IMG/VR virus record: IMGVR_UViG_3300025828_000061
Coordinates: 1 to 38,243 of that record
Strand: one strand, 5' to 3'
DNA: 38,243 bases
DNA from: a virus
In this document: positions 33,444-38,243 of the stretch, one piece after another
How positions within the stretch are numbered: the first letter of the stretch is position 1
Layout: each line of letters opens with the position of its first letter
Made by a program: the position numbers and the translations under genes
Notes under the pieces: generated by a model
Seen by the model: only the letters and a program-made list of their open reading frames with translations
What the model was told of the DNA's origin: nothing
Databases searched by the model: none

Positions 33444-35329
33444 GAGTCACCAGTACAAGCAAATGTCTGACTTGACTTTGTGCTATCTTCTTTTTCGTAT
33501 GCGGATAGCTTAGTCCAATCAATCTTCTTCGGCATCTCCTTTAGTAATGCCTTATACTCGTCAACAGTGCAATCCTGATAAGGTGCTTGCTGATAAGTAT
33601 GATCTGAGTGTGGCAAGAATGACACACCTGACATTTCATCAAAGTGTTTGTACACAAAGGCACCCACTTCTAGCCATTCCTCGTCACGAACTGTGCAAGT
33701 CACCGATGGTTTGTGCTCACACCAGTGTCGTTGATACGCAAGCCATGTTTCTAACTGCTCAATAGCTGACATATCGTTACGTGTAACCGCAGCCCGTGGT
33801 GACTTCACAGGGAAGCTGAACACCGTAGTGGTGTCTGGATTGAATACGCATGGTTCAGCAGGAATACCCTGATCTTTCATCATGGTTGTAAGGGGATCGT
33901 TGTTATCTCCTCTAACGGTTCTAATGTAATAGTCGTTATGTCGTGCATGGATTCCACTTGCGGAGTCCACCAACTGGGACACAGTGCCTGATGGTTTGTT
34001 GCAAGTAATAGCAGTACTAGGATTAATTCCAAGACGATCAGCCCACTCAGCATTAGTATCAACAGCCACTTTACGAAGGTGAGAAAGTGTTTCATTTAGT
34101 CCTTTGTTCCTTAATGTCATAAGAGGATTGTCCATTACCCCCGTGAGAGACACACCAAGCAATCGTTCTTCCTCAGTATTGTCTCGCCACATCTTTCGCA
34201 GATATGGGAACTTAGTGTAGGTGGATTGGATAGTACCCAGAATTGTTGCCAGACGGACTTTTCTTTGAAGACTTTCAATATCATCCGTGGCACGTACAAC
34301 AATTTCTGTAAGGTTGCACACTTGCCCAGATCGCAATATGATTTCACTGCACGGGTTCGTCCCGAACTCATGGTTAGGATCACGTCTGCCATACTTCTTA
34401 GCTTGGTTCTTAGATGCTTCACGATTAAATACTCCTCGTTCACCTGACTTACTCTCAACCAGTGACAACCATTCACGCATGAATGTCTCTGCATCTGGCT
34501 TCTCTGTGTACGACACACTGTTGTTTGCTAGTGCACGATAAGCTGCTTCGTTCCACCACTGTCCTGACTTAGCATGACGCATACGATCATCACTCAGGTT
34601 AGACAAACTAATCATTGCTGAACGGCGTACACCACCCACTACAACGATCTGTCCAATGAAACACATGATGTCATGGCATTCAATTGATGATAGCTTACGG
34701 CCTTGTGCATTCTTGAATGTCTGTACAGTGAAGTTGAATAGATCAACTAGTGGTGCAGGACCACTTGCACGTCCACCGAATGTCTTTAGTCGTGAACCTG
34801 CAGGACGTACCTTGCTGACATCCCACTTAGGAATCTCTCCTGCCCACAACAGTGACAACACCTGACGGTAAGCCTTAGCCCAACCCTCTTTACTGTCTTT
34901 CACTACCACTGTAGTATCACTCTCGTACAGTTCAGGTACTTCAGGTAGCTTAGACACGAACTGACGTTCAACACTAAAGCCTACACCTGTACCACACAAC
35001 AACACAAACATCGCTTCGTCAAAAGCAAATGGGTGATCAACGTGAATGTATGAACAGTTGTACATACAAATGTTATCACGTGCTGCTGCTGCACCTGCAG
35101 TCATCATAGCTCTCATGCTTGGCATGATCTCTAGGTTAAGGATTGCATTTTCAATCTCACCATAGACACTCAAATCTGAACCCTTATCCAGTAGAGGTGC
35201 TACAATGTTCTCCATATAACGAGTCACTGTTTCAGGCCATGACTCACGCCGTTGTTCACCATCCAACCACCGTGCATACCGTGATGTGTGAATGAATGAT
35301 TGATAGTCTGTAGGTAAAAAATTGTTCAT
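33416..35329 (-). CDS. Ribonucleotide reductase, class II (adenosylcobalamin-dependent), monomeric type
   Basis: A 637-residue enzyme converting ribonucleotides to deoxynucleotides for phage DNA synthesis. The active site GTNPCSEI has N325, C327 and E329; the redox pair is C92 (YNCSY) and C338 (VCNL); the C-terminal shuttle is CTGDSC (C625 and C630), a CX4C as in Lactobacillus leichmannii RTPR. PSGTVSQLVDSASGIH (446-461) fits the phosphate-binding part. No radical-generating small subunit or activase gene is near, which agrees with a B12 enzyme; the host must supply cobalamin. ATG 35329 follows GGAG by 5 bases; the GTG at 35335 is too close to it to use that site. Confidence 0.95.
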   Translation of the reverse strand: MNNFLPTDYQSFIHTSRYARWLDGEQRRESWPETVTRYMENIVAPLLDKGSDLSVYGEIENAILNLEIMPSMRAMMTAGAAAARDNICMYNCSYIHVDHPFAFDEAMFVLLCGTGVGFSVERQFVSKLPEVPELYESDTTVVVKDSKEGWAKAYRQVLSLLWAGEIPKWDVSKVRPAGSRLKTFGGRASGPAPLVDLFNFTVQTFKNAQGRKLSSIECHDIMCFIGQIVVVGGVRRSAMISLSNLSDDRMRHAKSGQWWNEAAYRALANNSVSYTEKPDAETFMREWLSLVESKSGERGVFNREASKNQAKKYGRRDPNHEFGTNPCSEIILRSGQVCNLTEIVVRATDDIESLQRKVRLATILGTIQSTYTKFPYLRKMWRDNTEEERLLGVSLTGVMDNPLMTLRNKGLNETLSHLRKVAVDTNAEWADRLGINPSTAITCNKPSGTVSQLVDSASGIHARHNDYYIRTVRGDNNDPLTTMMKDQGIPAEPCVFNPDTTTVFSFPVKSPRAAVTRNDMSAIEQLETWLAYQRHWCEHKPSVTCTVRDEEWLEVGAFVYKHFDEMSGVSFLPHSDHTYQQAPYQDCTVDEYKALLKEMPKKIDWTKLSAYEKEDSTKSSQTFACTGDSCEIVDIGA

Positions 35330-35331
35330 GT

Positions 35332-35490
35332 TCACTCCGTTATTATTTTAATTGCTTTGATTGACATACCATCAATGTCATAAATAAATTCCTGCAAACT
35401 TTGGTCAATCTCTTCATCAACTTCTCCGTCTACAGGAACTGGGTATTCGTCTTCATCTATGTTCAGGGTTAAGAATACTTTAACTATCAT
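35332..35490 (-). CDS. Unlisted 52-residue acidic protein
   Basis: This frame translates to a short protein beginning MIVKVFLTLNIDEDEYPVPV, then acidic DGEVDEEIDQSLQEFIYDID, ending SIKAIKIITE. The alternation of strand and helix (beta, acidic helix, beta) looks like a small folded domain, and I have seen similar short proteins in marine phages. GAGGAAG lies just before the ATG inside the preceding DUF3310 gene (11-base overlap), and the stop is 2 bases before the RNR start, with the RNR ribosome site inside its last codons. It therefore fills what would otherwise be a 150-base gap in an operon without gaps. The function is unknown. Confidence 0.72.
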   Translation of the reverse strand: MIVKVFLTLNIDEDEYPVPVDGEVDEEIDQSLQEFIYDIDGMSIKAIKIITE

Positions 35491-35695
35491 CTACTTCCTC
35501 AATAAGCTTGGTCAAATACCACTGTGCCTTCTTCAAGTCCTCTACTCCATTCTTGTATCGGTATCGCCACAGATACTTCATAATGTTTCCCTGTAGATAG
35601 TGCTCGTATCCATCACCAGTGGCGGCACGAATGGCATCAATGCATTCAATACCTGCTTGATTATAGTGTGGTGGGTTGTTTACATTGTCTACCAT
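35480..35695 (-). CDS. DUF3310 protein
   Basis: A 71-residue protein with the full DUF3310 pattern: NPPHYNQAGIECIDAIRAAT, YLQGNIMKYLWRYRYKNGVE and DLKKAQWYLTKLIEE. The family is common in phages next to nucleotide metabolism genes; its activity is not established. AAGGAG lies 6 bases before the ATG. It starts the sub-operon that includes the 52-residue gene and RNR, so a link to dNTP supply is possible. Confidence 0.88.
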   Translation of the reverse strand: MVDNVNNPPHYNQAGIECIDAIRAATGDGYEHYLQGNIMKYLWRYRYKNGVEDLKKAQWYLTKLIEEVDDS

Positions 35696-35708
35696 TCGTA
35701 TCTCCTTT

Positions 35709-36029
35709 CTAAAAGTTTACTTTAACTACGTTACCGTCACGTTCTTCTATTAACGGCTTCTCTTCTGCCATTTCATCAGCATCAATCTGATCAACTAGCT
35801 TGAACAGCTTACGCCTTACATCATGATCCTGTTCCATTAAAGGTATAGCAGCAATCAACATGTCGGTCAACACTTTCAGATGTGCAAAGTCATCTGTTTT
35901 CATTGTGTTATCATCTGTTGTCAGCATACCTACTGTAAGGTCACCTGTCCAATCTCCATTGTCATCCATTTCTGGTGAAATACGGATAACGAAATCGTTA
36001 GGGTTAAAGTTTATTAGTGAGTTTAGCAT
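35709..36029 (-). CDS. Conserved phage protein of unknown function, 106 residues
   Basis: Residues 1-40 form beta strands (FVIRISPEMDDNGDWTGDLT), 45-85 are helical (LKVLTDMLIAAIPLMEQDHD), then Glu-rich. It resembles short early proteins common in marine podoviruses, of no known function. GGAG lies 8 bases before the ATG, inside the end of the endonuclease gene. It sits between the resolvase and DUF3310 genes. Confidence 0.65.
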   Translation of the reverse strand: MLNSLINFNPNDFVIRISPEMDDNGDWTGDLTVGMLTTDDNTMKTDDFAHLKVLTDMLIAAIPLMEQDHDVRRKLFKLVDQIDADEMAEEKPLIEERDGNVVKVNF

Positions 36030-36033
36030 ATGT

Positions 36034-36486
36034 TTAGCTCCTTTTTATTTTGTCATAAGGAAATACTACTAAGTCTGGATGATTGTCAACACCTTTCTCT
36101 TTCAACCATTCTTCTGGAATAACCCTATCTGCATATAAGAATTTATTTCTTTCACACCATATGGCGTATGTTGTCTTTGCCCCTTTGCTTAACTTACGTT
36201 TACTGTTTTCAAATACAAATCGTATGTCAAGATCAGGGTGCTGCTTCTTTACTGCTACGTGTTTGCGTCTATCATCTGATGTGAACCTTCCTTTCACTTC
36301 TACGATGATACCATTTGCAAGTATAAAGTCAGGGGTATAGGTGCGGTACATCAAATCTTCCCATTCAATCTTGATGGCTTCATACTTGAACTTGACTTTC
36401 TTCTCCTTCAAGTAATCTTTTACTTTGATCTCTAGCCCACTCCTATACCCATGCTTTAACGCAGCCTTGAACTGCTTACCGTTCAT
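36034..36486 (-). CDS. Endonuclease I-like Holliday junction resolvase (T7 gp3 type)
   Basis: A 150-residue nuclease. The catalytic residues of T7 endonuclease I (E20, D55, E65, K67) find direct counterparts in E19, D53 (YTPDF) and E63/K65 (VEVKG), at nearly identical spacing. The enzyme cuts branched DNA, helping to debranch replication intermediates before packaging and to break down host DNA. The N-terminus FKAALKHGYRSGLEIKVKDY fits the family. It overlaps the upstream gene by TAATG. Its place beside an exonuclease and SSB supports a recombination role. Confidence 0.9.
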   Translation of the reverse strand: MNGKQFKAALKHGYRSGLEIKVKDYLKEKKVKFKYEAIKIEWEDLMYRTYTPDFILANGIIVEVKGRFTSDDRRKHVAVKKQHPDLDIRFVFENSKRKLSKGAKTTYAIWCERNKFLYADRVIPEEWLKEKGVDNHPDLVVFPYDKIKRS

Positions 36487-36692
36487 TAGATAAACGGATG
36501 CCAGTTCACACGGCGTACACCTAATGCCTTGAGTTCTTCACTCAATAGCTGATCTGCTTCCTTACGTGCTTCCATTGCTGCACGTAAACCTGCGTATCGT
36601 TTCTCACTGAGTTCACGTTTACGTTCACGCAGTTGTTCTTCAAGCATTTTGATTTCATCTTGAAGTTCTTTAATTTCATCATCACCTAACAT
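36486..36692 (-). CDS. Small coiled-coil protein
   Basis: A 68-residue protein that is almost wholly charged helix (KELQDEIKMLEEQLRERKRE), with heptad-like Leu spacing at about 9-35, and ends RRVNWHPFI. GAGG lies 7 bases before the ATG, in the end of the exonuclease gene. The stop overlaps the resolvase start. It could be a partner subunit or regulator of the flanking nucleases; this is inferred from position only. Confidence 0.65.
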   Translation of the reverse strand: MLGDDEIKELQDEIKMLEEQLRERKRELSEKRYAGLRAAMEARKEADQLLSEELKALGVRRVNWHPFI

Positions 36693-36694
36693 AA

Positions 36695-37546
36695 TTAATC
36701 CTCTATGTATGCCACCGTCTTGGGGTCTTTTGCTTTACTTACCCGTGATGGTTCTTCAACCATGTTGGGCCAACACTCGTATCTGAAATCACAGAAACGA
36801 CAATTATCATTTAGTACCTTATTCCCTGTGGGTTTACCACGGAAGAACTCGGGTACAGGACTGAAGCAACGTTTGAACTCATTGTTGTTCACCGTTTCAA
36901 CAGTTGACTTAATTTTATCAAGTTCTTTGTCGAGGTCAAGACCATCAGCAGGTACGTATTTAAACTCACCATTGCCTTTGTTCACGACCCACCATCCACC
37001 TACACGTTTGCCAGATGCTTTGGCATAACCTGCAAGCTGCCCTACATAACCAAATCCGTCACCCTTTGCTAGTGTGTCAAAGGAATCAAACTTGTTTGCG
37101 TAAGACCAAGGCGATGCTGACTTCACGTCATCAACAGCACCATCTAGTACAAGATCATAAGAGCCAGAAACCCTAGTATCATTACTATCTCCCACTGTAA
37201 GGCTAACTTTATCAGTGTCTTCAAACTCCACGTTAGCAGCTTTAAGCAGACCTTTAAAAACAGCCTCAACAATGTCTCCTATCATCATGTTCATTACAAA
37301 TGTAGTCGGCTTAGGTAATGCCTTATCGGGTTGGTTCTTTTGAAACCAGAGTTGACAAGTAGGACGCCCAATGTTGGACATCCTAAGTGTAAACTCATCC
37401 CGTGACTTACCACTGCCGAACTGACGAAGTACTGCATCAGCGACCTCTGCACCAATATCCTTAGCTTGTTCCTCAGTGAACGTACTCTTTCCATTGGCAG
37501 CATCAGTCATAAACTGGTGCAGCTTTAGTTCAGCAGGGTGGTTCAT
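36695..37546 (-). CDS. Cas4/RecB-like exonuclease with probable Fe-S cluster
   Basis: A 283-residue PD-(D/E)XK exonuclease. The core has D131 (GSYDLVLDG), D140-V-K142 (VDDVKS) and the RecB-type QLAGY (Q170, Y174). Four cysteines, C64 (RPTCQLW) and C249, C252, C258 (NCRFCDFRYEC), are placed as in Cas4 and AddB proteins, one before the nuclease core and three after, and probably bind a 4Fe-4S cluster. It would resect DNA for recombination or degrade host DNA. Its start overlaps the stop of the SSB-like gene (TAATG). Confidence 0.85.
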   Translation of the reverse strand: MNHPAELKLHQFMTDAANGKSTFTEEQAKDIGAEVADAVLRQFGSGKSRDEFTLRMSNIGRPTCQLWFQKNQPDKALPKPTTFVMNMMIGDIVEAVFKGLLKAANVEFEDTDKVSLTVGDSNDTRVSGSYDLVLDGAVDDVKSASPWSYANKFDSFDTLAKGDGFGYVGQLAGYAKASGKRVGGWWVVNKGNGEFKYVPADGLDLDKELDKIKSTVETVNNNEFKRCFSPVPEFFRGKPTGNKVLNDNCRFCDFRYECWPNMVEEPSRVSKAKDPKTVAYIED

Positions 37547-38243
37547 TACACGAAATCCTCTGCGTCAATGTCTACAAATGACTCAACAGTATCTGTATCT
37601 GTGTCATCATTCTTGTACGCATTGTCATTCCAAGCACCCTTGATGTACTCGTTGTAATTCTCCACCCATGCTAGGAAGTTGGCGAATGTTTCTTGCTCTG
37701 CGTCTTGCACATCAAGTGTTTCGTTCAGATCAAGAGCCAATGTAGGCAGATAGAACTTACTACCATTAGGTAATGCACGTTCTTCAGTTGCAGCTTTGAT
37801 GTTGTGCTGCACTGGCAAACGGCGCATCTTGCCTAGCTTGTTGAACAGTGTCCCTGCAGTTTTAAATGCATCACGGTTTTCAATCTCCCAGATGAATGCC
37901 TGTTCATCTAGTTCGACTGGATTACCTTGTGCGTCTGTAACATCATGCAGTTGCACTGTACCGAACATGACACGAACACGTTTGATCTGACGGATCAACT
38001 CTTGTGTTTTCTCAGGCAATGCTTTGAAGTCCTCAATGTAACCCGCAGGTTTACCACAGTTGAAGCCACCATCATTGTCCTTCATGTCATTGTTCAGATC
38101 GTTAGCCATCAGAGTTTTGACATAACGGTTAGGTGTTGTGTCGTTACCCTTGATGAAACGCTTGTACATGAAGCGTTGTAGGTATGGACGAATAGTCGCA
38201 GTGGATGCATAGTAAGTTGGCCCATCAGGGATTTCCAACTTGT
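37546..38243 (-). CDS. Probable single-stranded DNA-binding protein (partial, 5' end outside window)
   Basis: At least 232 residues; the open frame continues past the right edge with no stop, so a TTG at 38238 is not likely to be the real start. The C-terminus is strongly acidic and ends in Phe-Val (ESFVDIDAEDFV), as in phage and bacterial SSB proteins that recruit partners through an acidic tail, for example T7 gp2.5. The body is beta-rich in places (VRVMFGTVQLHDV, EQAFIWEIENRDAF). It adjoins the exonuclease and the resolvase. No sequence family was confirmed. Confidence 0.6.
   Translation of the reverse strand, partial: KLEIPDGPTYYASTATIRPYLQRFMYKRFIKGNDTTPNRYVKTLMANDLNNDMKDNDGGFNCGKPAGYIEDFKALPEKTQELIRQIKRVRVMFGTVQLHDVTDAQGNPVELDEQAFIWEIENRDAFKTAGTLFNKLGKMRRLPVQHNIKAATEERALPNGSKFYLPTLALDLNETLDVQDAEQETFANFLAWVENYNEYIKGAWNDNAYKNDDTDTDTVESFVDIDAEDFV

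Noticed and set aside
34135-34541. Frames on both strands inside the RNR gene
   Set aside because: Shadow frames of the ribonucleotide reductase, no independent signals.
38236-38238. TTG as the start of the SSB-like gene
   Set aside because: The frame stays open to the window edge and no ribosome site can be seen, so the gene is treated as truncated.
1-38243. tRNA genes, integrase, att sites, insertion sequences
   Set aside because: All gaps were read: the largest (8954-9216) contains no cloverleaf, and no protein resembling an integrase, transposase or repressor was found.

Overview
The window is a 38-kb piece of the genome of a lytic, tailed double-stranded DNA phage, almost certainly short-tailed (podovirus-like) and marine. 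Nearly every base is coding, genes overlap by a few bases, and no host gene, tRNA, integrase, insertion sequence or CRISPR array was seen. The structural genes (P22-like portal, gp4/gp10-like tail genes, large ejection-protein candidates, fibres built from marine-phage modules) and the class II (B12-dependent) ribonucleotide reductase with glutaredoxin and MazG resemble phages of marine Alphaproteobacteria, such as roseophages or SAR116 phage HMO-2011. That host assignment is inference; no sequence search was possible.

Layout. Positions 1-31986 are all on the + strand and form the late module. It opens with lysis genes (end of a possible holin, M15 endolysin, candidate unimolecular spanin) and packaging genes (small terminase, an HTH protein, large terminase). 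Portal, several virion-associated unknowns, scaffold and major capsid protein follow, the last behind a 263-bp leader with its own promoter and hairpins. Then come two head-tail/tail proteins, a long adhesin section (12626-22725: four fibre or fibre-like genes, a small beta protein and a tail-fibre chaperone), a small membrane protein, and the probable ejection proteins (23024-31986). A bidirectional terminator at 31989-32024 separates these from the convergent - strand module (32023-38243) of nucleotide and DNA metabolism. In transcription order that module holds a probable ssDNA-binding protein (cut by the window edge), Cas4/RecB-like exonuclease, coiled-coil protein, T7 endonuclease I-like resolvase, an unknown, DUF3310, a 52-residue protein, class II RNR, DUF1289 protein, glutaredoxin, PD-(D/E)XK nuclease-like protein, RMF-like protein and MazG-like pyrophosphohydrolase.

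How it works together. The - strand genes would degrade and recombine DNA (exonuclease, resolvase, SSB) and supply deoxynucleotides (RNR re-reduced by glutaredoxin), with possible ribosome or alarmone effects (RMF-like, MazG). The + strand genes build, package and release virions. The points most worth a second look are the promoter-hairpin-repeat leader before the capsid gene, a run of about 19 eleven-residue repeats in a putative ejection protein, a fibre with three sets of five propeller-like blades, an RMF-like gene, a 146-base overlap of two reading frames at the start of the large terminase gene, and a 52-residue gene below usual length cut-offs.
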